Shown: piece by piece, positions 40,597 to 50,750 of the stretch
Layout: every line of letters starts with the position of its first letter
Position numbering within the stretch: position 1 is the first letter of the stretch
Source: Bacillus atrophaeus
Lineage (GTDB): Bacteria; Bacillota; Bacilli; Bacillales; Bacillaceae
Assembly (NCBI RefSeq): GCF_001584335.1
Contig: NZ_LSBB01000021.1
Span: 1 to 55,295, forward strand
Direction: 5' to 3'
DNA length: 55,295 bases
Notes under the pieces: generated by a model
What the model was told of the DNA's origin: nothing
Database searches by the model: none
The model's input: the letters and a program-made list of their open reading frames with translations, nothing else
Translations under genes and position numbers: made by a program

Positions 40597-41832
40597 TTAG
40601 TTAAGAACTTTAATCGTGACTTGTTTGTTTCCCCATCGGTAAGCGGCCGATTTTTCAGGGAAAAAGACGTCAATTTTCTTTCCTTTAATAGCAGACCCAG
40701 TATCAGCGGCGATGGCATAGCCATACCCTTCCACATGGACTTTAGAGCCCAGCGGAATAACGTTGGGGTCAACTGCAATAACTTTTGCGTCCGGATTATT
40801 CTTTAGGTTGACACCCGTAGCCGTGTGGCCGGAACAACCGCTGCAGCTTGCCGTATAAGCCGTAGAAGATACAGTAAGCACTTTACCTGTTGATTCATTG
40901 CTGCGTGATACAGTGTCAGAAGCTTGATTATCAGCAGATGATGCCGCGCCGACCTTTTCAATCTTCGGACTGGTTTGCTTTGTGCCGACAGCAATGACTT
41001 TATCTTCACTTTGTTCAGCTGTTTCTTCTTTTACAAGCTCTCTCGAAACTTCCTTGCCGTTTTCCTTCACAACATCATAATGTTTTTTGAGCTTGCCTTC
41101 TTTTCCTTTTTGAACGACCTTTTCTTTCCCTTGTTCAAGAGATGCGTCTTCTTTTTCTTTCACTTCAAACGCTATTTTTTCTTCAACTACATCGGTGACC
41201 TTTTCGATACGAGTAATATGAATATCAGCCTTTCCTTTCGTCAGCTTATCGTCTAACGCAGGCTTGATTTTATCTTCGTCTTTTATGTTCATCTTGTGCT
41301 GTTTTAAAAAGTCAGCGACCGTAGTCGAAGTCGTCCATATCTTTTTCTCTTTCCCAGCGTCATTTACGGTGACCTGAAACGCGGGATCTATGGTTATCTT
41401 CATGTCTTTAGAAATTTCTGTATCTATTGCAGGATCTATTTGATCGTGTTCTTTCACATCAAAATCTTGTTCGTCCAGTAATGCACCGACTGTTTTTGCC
41501 GTTGTCCATAATGTCTTTTCTTCCCCGTCTCTTGTAAGCTCGACAGGTTTTGCAGCTGCATACACAACATTCATGTTAGCTGTTATCTTTGTCTGTTTAG
41601 AAGGGGTGATCTGGTCTTCTTCTCTTGTCTTTATGTCCAGAGCCTCTAAAAGCTCCCCTACAGTTTTTGCATGTGTGCGCATTTGTTCCTTTTTGCCATT
41701 GATAGAAACTGAGATTGGTTGTTTCGTGAGCTCATGAGCCCCGTACGCAGTCCCGCTTCCTGCCAATAGCAAACAAGCAGCAATCAGAATGACTTTGCTT
41801 TTGCTAAGCTTTACGGAAAACAGCTTTTTCAT
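40597..41832 (-). CDS. yabE: Secreted cell-wall protein YabE (DUF348-G5-3D domains)
   Basis: An Rpf-like cell-wall enzyme candidate. From ATG 41832 the 411-residue protein has a basic N terminus and TM/signal segment (VILIAACLLLAGSGTAYGA), three DUF348 repeats (about 30-85, 90-145, 150-205), a G5 domain (about 205-285), a low-complexity linker and a C-terminal 3D domain (SSTAYTASCSGCSGHTATG, VDPNVIPLGSKVHVEGYGYA, DTGSAIKG, IDVFF) with three conserved Asp. The open frame continues 30 codons upstream, but a perfect sigma-A promoter lies inside that stretch, so that longer form is unlikely. The ribosome site AAGGAGG is 20 bp from this ATG, unusually far. Confidence 0.88.
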   Translation of the reverse strand: MKKLFSVKLSKSKVILIAACLLLAGSGTAYGAHELTKQPISVSINGKKEQMRTHAKTVGELLEALDIKTREEDQITPSKQTKITANMNVVYAAAKPVELTRDGEEKTLWTTAKTVGALLDEQDFDVKEHDQIDPAIDTEISKDMKITIDPAFQVTVNDAGKEKKIWTTSTTVADFLKQHKMNIKDEDKIKPALDDKLTKGKADIHITRIEKVTDVVEEKIAFEVKEKEDASLEQGKEKVVQKGKEGKLKKHYDVVKENGKEVSRELVKEETAEQSEDKVIAVGTKQTSPKIEKVGAASSADNQASDTVSRSNESTGKVLTVSSTAYTASCSGCSGHTATGVNLKNNPDAKVIAVDPNVIPLGSKVHVEGYGYAIAADTGSAIKGKKIDVFFPEKSAAYRWGNKQVTIKVLN

Positions 41833-41871
41833 TTTTTGTGTGATGAAAAACGCCTCCTTCTCCTCGGAGAG

Positions 41872-41900
41872 ATTATATAGAGTATCTAAAAGGCTGTCAA
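41872..41900 (-). promoter_or_regulatory. yabE sigma-A promoter, perfect consensus
   Basis: TTGACA (41895-41900), 17-bp spacer, TATAAT (41872-41877) on the minus strand. The start site falls near 41865, about 30 bp upstream of ATG 41832, and so inside the longer open frame. The 179 bp between here and dayD have only a weak hairpin (ACAGC/GCTGT near 42065) with an imperfect T tail. Confidence 0.88.
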
Positions 41901-42079
41901 CCCTCCTTTCTTTTCCTCCCAAAAGCTCAGTGTGTATTCCTAATTATGCAAAACCGAACCTGGAAAAGGAAGAAAGACTTGTCGACAAACCTATCCTATG
42001 AGAAGAAGAAAGCGTGTAGAACTTTTTTGAATCGTCGTTGAAAAGGACAAGCCCCAACAAAAGGCAACAGCGTATGCTG

Positions 42080-42847
42080 TCAGTTTATGCGGAAAAGTCT
42101 TTTCGCGTTTTCTGTCGTGACAGCTGCCACTTCCTCATAAGTCATGCCCTTTAATTCAGCAATTTGTTCAGCGACATATTTAACATAGCTTGGTTCATTT
42201 CTTTTTCCCCGAAAAGGATGCGGCGTAAGAAAAGGACAATCCGTTTCAATCAATAAACGATCATTTGGAATTTCTTTTACAACTTCTTTTGGTTTTTTTG
42301 CGTTTTTAAATGTCACCGGGCCTCCGAAGGATAAATAAAAATTCATGTCCATACATTGCCGTGCGACTTCCACACTGCCTGTAAAGCAATGCATGATTCC
42401 CCCGACGGCCTCCGCGCCTTCCTCCTTCAATATAGTTACAACATCCTCGGTTGCATCACGATTATGAATAATGATCGGAAGGCGAACTTCTTTTGCGAGA
42501 GCTATCTGTTTCCTAAAGACTTCCTTCTGCACATCTTTAGGTGATTTATCCCAGTGATAATCTAAGCCCATTTCACCAATAGCTACCACTTTTTCATGAG
42601 CGGACAGCTCCTTTATCCATAACAGGTCTTCATCCGTCATATCAATGGCATCAACCGGGTGCCAACCGATGGCAGCGTACATAAAATCATACTCCTCAAT
42701 GAGTTCCATCGCCCGTGTGATTGTCGGACGGTCAAAACCTACCACTACAACATGGTCGACTTTTTCCTCTCTTGCCCGCTGAACCACTTCTTCTAAATCT
42801 GTATCATATTGTTCGGCATTTAAATGCACATGCGTGTCAAATAACAT
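42080..42847 (-). CDS. dayD: TatD-family 3'-5' DNase/metal hydrolase
   Basis: A 255-residue TIM-barrel metal-dependent hydrolase of the TatD family. Metal ligands are seen in FDTHVHLNA (HxH), AIGEMGLDYHWD (Glu), IIHNRDATEDV (His), GIMHCFTGS (His) and IETDCPFLTP (Asp). TatD enzymes degrade DNA 3'-5' or act in D-aminoacyl-tRNA deacylation; which activity this has is not visible. ATG 42847 has AAGGAG upstream; the ATG 10 codons earlier lies next to the metS terminator. B. subtilis name yabD. Confidence 0.93.
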   Translation of the reverse strand: MLFDTHVHLNAEQYDTDLEEVVQRAREEKVDHVVVVGFDRPTITRAMELIEEYDFMYAAIGWHPVDAIDMTDEDLLWIKELSAHEKVVAIGEMGLDYHWDKSPKDVQKEVFRKQIALAKEVRLPIIIHNRDATEDVVTILKEEGAEAVGGIMHCFTGSVEVARQCMDMNFYLSFGGPVTFKNAKKPKEVVKEIPNDRLLIETDCPFLTPHPFRGKRNEPSYVKYVAEQIAELKGMTYEEVAAVTTENAKRLFRIN

Positions 42848-42867
42848 ATATAAAAACTCCTTTCTTG

Positions 42868-42920
42868 TCGAAAACACAAAGGGTGTTCGACGAATTGTTA
42901 CACGTGAAACACCCTTTGTT
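42868..42920 (-). terminator. metS terminator, overlapping parS
   Basis: Twelve-bp stem ACAAAGGGTGTT/AACACCCTTTGT (arms 42908-42919 and 42876-42887) followed by GTTTTCG on the minus strand. The tail is only modestly T-rich. The parS palindrome forms part of the right arm and the loop. Confidence 0.8.
42896..42911. other. parS: parS centromere-like site
   Basis: TGTTACACGTGAAACA is a full match to the 16-bp ParB/Spo0J-binding consensus TGTTNCACGTGAAACA. It lies 15 bp downstream of the metS stop codon. B. subtilis has about ten such sites around oriC, one of which is at metS near 4 degrees, as I recall. ParB loads here as CTP-dependent clamps, spreads, and recruits SMC. Confidence 0.96.
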
Positions 42921-42925
42921 TGATA

Positions 42926-44935
<2,010 letters not shown>

Positions 44936-44945
44936 TCAGAATGTC

Positions 44946-44973
44946 AAAAAAACTCCCGCCCAATGGACGAGAG
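44946..44973 (-). terminator. Terminator-like hairpin in the metS leader
   Basis: Nine-bp stem CTCTCGTCC/GGGCGGGAG with a 3-nt loop, then seven T on the minus strand, ending 26 bp before the metS start. It lies downstream of the candidate metS promoter, so it is inside the leader. No T-box (GGTGGNACC) or S-box consensus is seen. Confidence 0.82.
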
Positions 44974-45020
44974 CGGCTGTTAACTGATATACAATATGTT
45001 TTATATTTTGTCCTCTATCT

Positions 45021-45048
45021 ATGATACCATCTTAGCCTTTAAGATCAA
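45021..45048 (-). promoter_or_regulatory. Candidate metS promoter
   Basis: TTGATC (45043-45048), 16-bp spacer, TATCAT (45021-45026) on the minus strand, about 100 bp upstream of metS. It would generate a leader of roughly 95 nt containing the hairpin at 44946-44973. Confidence 0.5.
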
Positions 45049-45120
45049 GGATATATACATATGGAGAAAAAAGAGAATAAAAATTAAAAATCTTTAATGA
45101 AAATAAAAAAAGTCTGTTCA

Positions 45121-45143
45121 TGTCGAATTTTGTCGTATATAAT
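45121..45143 (+). promoter_or_regulatory. Second Spo0A-box pair with a TATAAT, upstream of abrB
   Basis: TGTCGAA (45121-45127) and TGTCGTA (45131-45137) are direct repeats one helical turn apart, immediately followed by TATAAT (45138-45143). The spacing is the same as for the boxes in the abrB promoter (45350/45360). The -35 is poor. The DNA between here and the abrB promoter (45144-45304) is A+T rich with no ORF or clear structure. Confidence 0.5.
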
Positions 45144-45304
45144 CTACTGATATAAAAAACTTTGGTTCGAAAGTCTTGATTTAAAAGCTTTTTTAGTAGG
45201 ATAATGGCTTTATGAAAGAGCATATAAAAGCTGTTATTTCAGTATTTTCAAGGACTTTATTGACTATAAGAACTAATTCTTACAAACAATAGTAAACAAA
45301 ATGA

Positions 45305-45333
45305 TTGACGATTATTGGAAACCTTGATATGCT
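45305..45333 (+). promoter_or_regulatory. abrB sigma-A promoter
   Basis: TTGACG (45305-45310), 17-bp spacer, TATGCT (45328-45333). The start site is near 45340, about 73 nt upstream of the abrB ATG. This is the Spo0A-repressed promoter of abrB. Confidence 0.85.
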
Positions 45334-45349
45334 ATGAATGTAAGGATTT

Positions 45350-45366
45350 TGTCGAATAATGACGAA
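45350..45366 (+). promoter_or_regulatory. Tandem Spo0A boxes in abrB
   Basis: TGTCGAA (45350-45356) and TGACGAA (45360-45366), 10 bp apart, just downstream of the abrB start site. Phosphorylated Spo0A bound here represses abrB in B. subtilis by blocking the initiated transcript/polymerase. A textbook arrangement. Confidence 0.93.
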
Positions 45367-45412
45367 GATAATTATAATTTACAAATAAGTATCTCTTGGG
45401 AGGAGAATGTTT

Positions 45413-45697
45413 ATGAAATCTACTGGTATCGTACGTAAAGTTGATGAACTAGGACGTGTAGTTATTCCTATCGAACTGCGCCGTACACTTGGAATCGCAG
45501 AAAAAGACGCTCTTGAAATTTATGTTGATGATGAAAAAATCATCCTTAAAAAATATAAGCCTAACATGACTTGCCAAGTAACTGGTGAAGTTTCTGACGA
45601 TAACCTTAAACTTGCAGGCGGCAAATTGGTTCTTAGCCAAGAAGGCGCTGAGCAAATCATTAAAGAAATCCAAAACCAGCTTCAAAGCCAAAAATAA
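45413..45697 (+). CDS. abrB: Transition-state regulator AbrB
   Basis: Global repressor of post-exponential genes, including spoVG here. The 94-residue protein has the N-terminal swapped-hairpin DNA-binding domain (residues 1-50, TGIVRKVDELGRVVIPIELRR) and a C-terminal multimerisation domain, nearly identical to the B. subtilis protein. The ATG at 45413 is chosen because GGAGG is 9 bp upstream; an ATG two codons earlier is 3 bp from it. It is the only protein gene on plus and converges with rsmI over a shared terminator. Confidence 0.98.
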   Translation: MKSTGIVRKVDELGRVVIPIELRRTLGIAEKDALEIYVDDEKIILKKYKPNMTCQVTGEVSDDNLKLAGGKLVLSQEGAEQIIKEIQNQLQSQK

Positions 45698-45710
45698 GCT
45701 GACTTTTTAA

Positions 45711-45750
45711 AAAAAGCCGTTCTTGTCACGACACAAGAACGGCTTTTTTT
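45711..45750. terminator. Bidirectional terminator between abrB and rsmI
   Basis: Eleven-bp stem GCCGTTCTTGT/ACAAGAACGGC (45716-45726 with 45733-45743), with a run of A on the left and T on the right. It serves abrB (plus) and rsmI (minus), which converge and whose stops lie 51 bp apart. Confidence 0.95.
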
Positions 45751-46627
45751 ATTGCTGAATATGATAAGCGTCATAAATCTCCCGCTTTGGGACATTGCGG
45801 TCAACAGATGCTTTTTTAATAGCTTCTTTAGACGTGGCCCCTTTTTCAATATAATGCTCCACATGTTCTTTTTCAGTCAGGTTTTCCCACCATTGAATCT
45901 CTTCCTCTGGTTCTGTGTTCCTATTTCCTTCGACAACAAGACAAAACTCACCGCGAATTTGATCTTCACCGGCCCATTTCATGGCTTCAGAAATCGAACC
46001 TCTGATAAATTCTTCATACTTCTTAGTCAGCTCTCGTGTCACCGCAATTTCCCGATCACCTAAAGCGTCTAACATGAGCGACAGTGTTTCCTTTAATCTG
46101 TGCGGAGCTTCATAAAAAATGATCGTCTCTTGACGCTTTTTCAGGATCTCCAGTTCTTTCTTCTTTTCTTTCTTTTGTCTGTTTAGGAATCCATAGAAGA
46201 AAAAGGGCTGCGGAACGATACCGGAAGCAGTCAGCGCTGTTAATGCGGCGTTCGCGCCAGGCAATGGAACAACATAGCCGCCGATTTCCGTAAAATCCCT
46301 GACGATTTCCGCTCCCGGATCAGAAATGGTCGGCATTCCCGCATCACTGACTAACGCGACATTTTTCCCGGATTTCAGCCATTCAATAATTTTATAGCCG
46401 CTGCTTTCCTTATTGTGTTCGTGATAACTGACGAGTGAAGTTTCTATCTCATATACATGGCAGAGTTTCTTTGTTTGTCTGGTGTCTTCGGCAGCGATTA
46501 CATCCACTGACTTCAGAGTGTTTACTGCCCGGAATGTCATATCTTCTAAATTACCGATAGGGGTTGGGACAAGATAAAGAATCCCCATTTCTGACTTTCC
46601 ATTAAAGCTCATTTGGCGCCTTAACAT
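45749..46627 (-). CDS. rsmI: 16S rRNA 2'-O-ribose C1402 methyltransferase RsmI
   Basis: Methylates the ribose of C1402 in the decoding centre of 16S rRNA. The 292-residue tetrapyrrole-methylase-fold protein has YLVPTPIGNLEDMTFRAV near the N terminus, AAEDTRQT near residue 50 and VSDAGMPTISDPG near residue 93. ATG 46627 has AAGGAGGCAGTCT upstream. It overlaps yazA by 26 bp. B. subtilis name yabC. Confidence 0.96.
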   Translation of the reverse strand: MLRRQMSFNGKSEMGILYLVPTPIGNLEDMTFRAVNTLKSVDVIAAEDTRQTKKLCHVYEIETSLVSYHEHNKESSGYKIIEWLKSGKNVALVSDAGMPTISDPGAEIVRDFTEIGGYVVPLPGANAALTALTASGIVPQPFFFYGFLNRQKKEKKKELEILKKRQETIIFYEAPHRLKETLSLMLDALGDREIAVTRELTKKYEEFIRGSISEAMKWAGEDQIRGEFCLVVEGNRNTEPEEEIQWWENLTEKEHVEHYIEKGATSKEAIKKASVDRNVPKREIYDAYHIQQ

Positions 46628-46901
46628 AGACTGCCTCCTTACTGTTCCGTTTTTCTTCTATATAAAGTTCTTTTTTCTTGCGTGTCAGCGTTTTGAAATA
46701 ATATTCAACCTGCATCGCTTCCCGCTTAGTTGAGTATGCTTCTGCAAATAGTAATGTAACAGGCCGTCTTGCTCTTGTATACTTTGCGCCCTTTCCATCG
46801 TTGTGTGTTTTCAGGCGTTTTTGCAGATCATTTGTATATCCTGCATATAGACTGTTGTCCTTACATTTCAAAACGTAAAAGTAATGATTATTTGTCTCCA
46901 T
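46602..46901 (-). CDS. yazA: GIY-YIG domain protein YazA
   Basis: A 99-residue UPF0213-type GIY-YIG nuclease-like domain: [30 protein letters not shown] contains the Y..YAG pair, conserved Arg, and a later Glu in [12 protein letters not shown]. The small single-domain members have unknown roles in DNA repair or turnover. ATG 46901 (overlapping the trmN6 stop by 14 bp) with AGGA upstream is preferred over ATGs 12-17 codons earlier. Confidence 0.9.
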   Translation of the reverse strand: METNNHYFYVLKCKDNSLYAGYTNDLQKRLKTHNDGKGAKYTRARRPVTLLFAEAYSTKREAMQVEYYFKTLTRKKKELYIEEKRNSKEAVYVKAPNEL

Positions 46902-47631
46902 ATAAAATGGTCCTGATTTCTTTTGTATATTCATTTTGATCATCATACACAAATAGCGGAGGGAGTATTTTTAAGTCAGGACGCCCGCCTTTTATGCCTT
47001 CTACTAAAATGGTGTTTGCTTCTTTGCCCTGTTTAGGATACACAAACTGAACACGTTTCGGTTCAATTTGATACGCCTTCATCAGCTCAAAAATCTCCAA
47101 AAGCCTTCCCGGCCGGTGAACAAGCGCAGCTTTTCCTCCCTGCTTTAACAGTTTGCTGCTGACGGAAATGACATCCTCAAGCGTGCAGTGAATTTCATGC
47201 CTGGCTATTCTGAGATGCTCATTCAAATTTTGTTCTGTTTGTTTCGGTGTTTTAAAATAAGGCGGATTACATGTGACCACGTCATATTTATTGTGCCCCA
47301 GCTCTTCCGGCATATTTTTCAAATCATCATGAATGATCTTAATTTGGTTTTGCAGCTTATTAAACTCCACACTGCGAACCGCCATATCGTGCAATCTTTC
47401 CTGAATTTCAACTCCAATGATGTCCGCTTTTGACCTCGTGCTTAACAAAAGAGGCACAATGCCATTGCCCGTACATAAATCCACTATTTTTCCTTTTTGA
47501 ATCGGCACATATGCAAACTTCGATAACAGCACTGCATCTAAAGAAAAAGCAAACACCGTGGGGCTTTGTACAATTTTCATGTCTTCAGCCAACAAATAAT
47601 CCAATCTCTCGTCATCACGTAATGAAACCAT
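46888..47631 (-). CDS. trmN6: tRNA1(Val) (adenine37-N6)-methyltransferase-like protein TrmN6/YabB
   Basis: A 247-residue SAM-dependent methyltransferase: motif [19 protein letters not shown] near residue 50 and the N6-adenine methylase motif [10 protein letters not shown] near residue 122, which also fits the YfiC/TrmN6 family. Substrate tRNA is inferred from family. ATG 47631. It lies 60 bp after yabA behind its terminator and overlaps yazA. B. subtilis name yabB. Confidence 0.93.
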   Translation of the reverse strand: MVSLRDDERLDYLLAEDMKIVQSPTVFAFSLDAVLLSKFAYVPIQKGKIVDLCTGNGIVPLLLSTRSKADIIGVEIQERLHDMAVRSVEFNKLQNQIKIIHDDLKNMPEELGHNKYDVVTCNPPYFKTPKQTEQNLNEHLRIARHEIHCTLEDVISVSSKLLKQGGKAALVHRPGRLLEIFELMKAYQIEPKRVQFVYPKQGKEANTILVEGIKGGRPDLKILPPLFVYDDQNEYTKEIRTILYGDK

Positions 47632-47655
47632 AATCCTACCCTTTCAGCAATCTTT

Positions 47656-47690
47656 GAAAAAGGCTTCCGTCTGCACCGGAAGCCTTTTTG
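47656..47690 (-). terminator. yabA terminator
   Basis: Thirteen-bp stem AAAAAGGCTTCCG/CGGAAGCCTTTTT immediately after the yabA stop on the minus strand. It separates the holB-ricT-yabA block from trmN6. Confidence 0.94.
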
Positions 47691-47691
47691 C

Positions 47692-48051
47692 CTATTTTTT
47701 ATTTAAGAATGACAGACAGAAGAGACAATCTTCTTTTCGCACACTTCCATAGTGAACGTTACAGATATGAAAGCCTTCCTGATACAGCCGGGCCAGATTA
47801 TCGTAACCTTCTCCTATATCAGTCTGCTCTGTCTTTTGGTTTTTTGTTTCTTTTTGATCCGCTTCGAATTTTTCAATTCTTTGCGTCGTATCTTCCAGCC
47901 TTTTGCGCAAATGCTCGTTTTCAAGCTGTAAATGATGATTTTCTTCAATCATCTCTCCAATATGCTGCTTTAAATCACCCAGCTGGCGGTAAAGCGATCC
48001 GATTTGTTCTTCCAGGTTTATGACTGTATCAAATAACTCTTTTTTATCCAA
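47692..48051 (-). CDS. yabA: Replication initiation control protein YabA
   Basis: Negative regulator of DnaA that bridges DnaA and the DnaN clamp. The 119-residue protein has an N-terminal leucine-zipper coiled coil ([20 protein letters not shown], about 3-60) and a C-terminal zinc domain with His95, Cys97, Cys109, Cys112. The start is TTG 48051 with GAGGTGTGGAACC upstream, giving the 119 residues of B. subtilis YabA; the ATG 22 codons earlier lies in ricT. It follows holB and ricT, linking clamp loading to initiation control. Confidence 0.96.
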   Translation of the reverse strand: MDKKELFDTVINLEEQIGSLYRQLGDLKQHIGEMIEENHHLQLENEHLRKRLEDTTQRIEKFEADQKETKNQKTEQTDIGEGYDNLARLYQEGFHICNVHYGSVRKEDCLFCLSFLNKK

Positions 48052-48065
48052 GGTTCCACACCTCG

Positions 48066-48893
48066 TTAATCTGTGGTTTGCGCGGATACGACGCCCTCTT
48101 CCAAGAGCTCTTCCCAAGTATATTCTATCACTTTTTCACGGTTCTTCAGTTCCACCTGAAGCACCCGTTCCAGAATATTAAGTCCGACAACCTTCGCAGG
48201 GCCGTTCGCTGTCTTAATCATTTCCCCTATATCCGGCAGCTGTTCCTTTGCTGTCTCATACTCATCGTTTTCGTATTTCAAACAGCACATCAGACGGCCG
48301 CATAGACCGGAAATCTTAGTTGGATTCAAGGATAAATTCTGATCCTTCGCCATCTTGATGGATACCGGTTCAAAATCACCCAGAAACGTTGAGCAGCACA
48401 GCATTCTTCCGCAAGGACCGATTCCTCCGAGCATTTTTGCCTCGTCTCTGACGCCGATCTGGCGCAGTTCAATCCTTGTTTTAAAAATGGACGCCAAATC
48501 CTTAACAAGTTCTCTAAAGTCGACTCTTCCATCGGCTGTGAAATAAAAAATCACTTTATTCCGGTCAAATGTAAATTCCACATCAACCAGTTTCATATCC
48601 AAGCCATGGTCACTTACTTTTTTCTGACATACTTCAAATGCCGAAATGGCTTCTTGCTTATTTTCTTCTACAATGAGAAGATCACGCTCATCTGCGACGC
48701 GGATTACTTTACGAAGCGGAAGCACGACATCATGCTCATCCACCTGTTTATTTGCTATGACAACCTGCCCGTATTCTACACCTCTGACGGTTTCTACGAT
48801 GACACAGCTGTCATGTTCTATATCAAATCCGTTTGGATCAAAATAATAAATCTTCCCCGCTTTTTTAAAGCGGACTCCAATTACGTTGTACAA
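48066..48893 (-). CDS. ricT: RicT (YaaT), PSP1-domain Fe-S protein of the Ric complex
   Basis: Part of the RicA-RicF-RicT (Y-) complex that carries [4Fe-4S] clusters and directs RNase Y mRNA cleavage, biofilm and competence. The 275-residue PSP1 C-terminal domain protein has cysteine pairs Cys161, Cys166-167 and Cys198, Cys203-204 ([18 protein letters not shown]), which ligate clusters. The start is TTG 48893 behind GGAGGGATAAGC, 2 bp after the holB stop. Confidence 0.96.
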   Translation of the reverse strand: MYNVIGVRFKKAGKIYYFDPNGFDIEHDSCVIVETVRGVEYGQVVIANKQVDEHDVVLPLRKVIRVADERDLLIVEENKQEAISAFEVCQKKVSDHGLDMKLVDVEFTFDRNKVIFYFTADGRVDFRELVKDLASIFKTRIELRQIGVRDEAKMLGGIGPCGRMLCCSTFLGDFEPVSIKMAKDQNLSLNPTKISGLCGRLMCCLKYENDEYETAKEQLPDIGEMIKTANGPAKVVGLNILERVLQVELKNREKVIEYTWEELLEEGVVSAQTTD

Positions 48894-48895
48894 GC

Positions 48896-49885
48896 TTATC
48901 CCTCCTGCAACGTTAACACCAAGTGCTCCATTAATCCTTGCACATTCACATTGGAATGAAGCCGTTTTTTTGCTTCTAAAACAGCGAGAATTTGGTTCGT
49001 AACGCTTTGTTGTGTTGATTGTAGCGCGTGCTGTTTTATTGATTGGAATAAGTCTTGATAAATCAGTTTATCTTCATTTCCTATTTGGATGGATAACACA
49101 TCACGATATATCAATAAGAGCATATCAAGACCCATTTCTTGATGGGCTTTCTCCTTGAAAAAGGGCATCCATTGATCTTGAATAAAGAAAAAGGCATGTC
49201 CTTTCCGCTGGTGTAAGACTTCATACAATTTTATCACTTTCGCTCTCGACTCTGCAAACTCATCATTTCGACTTAATTCGACGGCTTCCGATACATTATT
49301 GGTCATATTCGCCAAAAGCCTTGCCATATGCGGCGATACGTCCTGTTCTGTCAGTCTGTCTTCTATCGCTTTTGGCTGCAAAGGCTGAAATGCTAGGGTT
49401 TGGCACCGAGAGATAATGGTATCTAACAACTTTTGCGGCTGCTCTGTCATCAAGACAGCCATTGTATCTTTATTTGGTTCCTCTAAAAACTTCAACAGAC
49501 TGTTCGCTGCGTTTGCCGTCATTTTGTCTGCATGCGAAATAATGTAGAGCTTTTTATGCGATTCGAGCCCTGTTTTTGAGAACTCTTCTTGGAGTGCCTG
49601 AATTTGTGCCTTTTTTATAGATAAACCGTCGGGATGGACAACATGTAAATCGGGATGGTTTCCAGACTCGATCCTTTTGCAGTTCCGGCAGTTCTCACAC
49701 GGTTCCGCACCGTCCTCAAGGCAAAAAAAGCTCTTGGCAAGCAGCAATGCCGCATCTAATTTCCCCGTTCCTTTTCTTCCTTCAAACAAATAAGCGTGGG
49801 ACAGTCTGTCTTTATCTATACTATTATGCAAAAGCCTCATCACTCTGGGCTGCTGCTCCGTCATTTCTTTCCAGGTTATTGCCAT
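48896..49885 (-). CDS. holB: DNA polymerase III delta-prime subunit
   Basis: Stator subunit of the clamp loader. The 329-residue AAA+ protein has a degenerate P-loop GRKGTGKLDAAL (Leu replaces Ser/Thr, as expected for a non-hydrolysing delta-prime), a four-Cys zinc module (C-x8-C-x2-C-x2-C starting near residue 54), LLKFLEEP near residue 122 and the SRC motif TIISRCQTLAF near residue 150. ATG 49885, 11 bp after yaaR. Confidence 0.96.
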   Translation of the reverse strand: MAITWKEMTEQQPRVMRLLHNSIDKDRLSHAYLFEGRKGTGKLDAALLLAKSFFCLEDGAEPCENCRNCKRIESGNHPDLHVVHPDGLSIKKAQIQALQEEFSKTGLESHKKLYIISHADKMTANAANSLLKFLEEPNKDTMAVLMTEQPQKLLDTIISRCQTLAFQPLQPKAIEDRLTEQDVSPHMARLLANMTNNVSEAVELSRNDEFAESRAKVIKLYEVLHQRKGHAFFFIQDQWMPFFKEKAHQEMGLDMLLLIYRDVLSIQIGNEDKLIYQDLFQSIKQHALQSTQQSVTNQILAVLEAKKRLHSNVNVQGLMEHLVLTLQEG

Positions 49886-49896
49886 TGTATCACTCT

Positions 49897-50337
49897 CTAT
49901 GTGTAAAGGTTAATCAATAAACCTTTTATTTCGCCAATACGTTCCAGCAAGTCAATTGCCGGCTGTTCCTGATTCATCATCTCTTCTGTGAGCTGAATCA
50001 GTTTCTCATCAATTTCTTTTACAATTCCCAGTTTTCTGCTGTTTCCATATAAATCGAAACTTCTGGCTGTTTCATGCGATAGACCATTGTCTACAGCTTC
50101 TTTGACAAAACGCTTTACTAATCCTTTGAATCTGGCCAGGTCTTTAAAGTTTCTGGATTTTGTCAGTCTTTTTCCGAACGCTTCTATATCACTTAAAAGC
50201 CTTGTCAGCTGGTCAAACTTCAGTTTGCTGCTTTGGCTGTCCATGGATGTTTTAAAAGACGCAGAGATCTCTGCTGATTTAACAGAAGGAAGCTGCTTTT
50301 TTTCTACTATTGTACGTATATCTTGATTAATTTTCAC
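49897..50337 (-). CDS. yaaR: DUF327 family protein YaaR
   Basis: A 146-residue helical protein of unknown function (AISASFKTSMDSQSSKLKFDQ, FGKRLTKSRNFKDLARFKGL), with no membrane segment or known motif. It is conserved between darA and holB in Bacilli. The start is GTG 50337 with AAGGATTTG upstream, 12 bp after darA. Its position in the tmk-holB cluster hints at a replication-associated role, but nothing in the sequence shows it. Confidence 0.88.
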   Translation of the reverse strand: MKINQDIRTIVEKKQLPSVKSAEISASFKTSMDSQSSKLKFDQLTRLLSDIEAFGKRLTKSRNFKDLARFKGLVKRFVKEAVDNGLSHETARSFDLYGNSRKLGIVKEIDEKLIQLTEEMMNQEQPAIDLLERIGEIKGLLINLYT

Positions 50338-50349
50338 GATTTCAAATCC

Positions 50350-50718
<369 letters not shown>

Positions 50719-50750
50719 TTACTTTATTATATCAACTAATGAGAAACAGG

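Noticed and set aside
45032..45223. 63-codon minus-strand open frame between metS and abrB
   Set aside because: Very A+T-rich composition (Phe, Leu, Ile, Lys), no ribosome site, and it crosses the candidate metS promoter. Not a gene.
48052..48117. Upstream ATG start for yabA (141 residues)
   Set aside because: It lies inside ricT without a ribosome site, whereas TTG 48051 has a good one and gives the family length.
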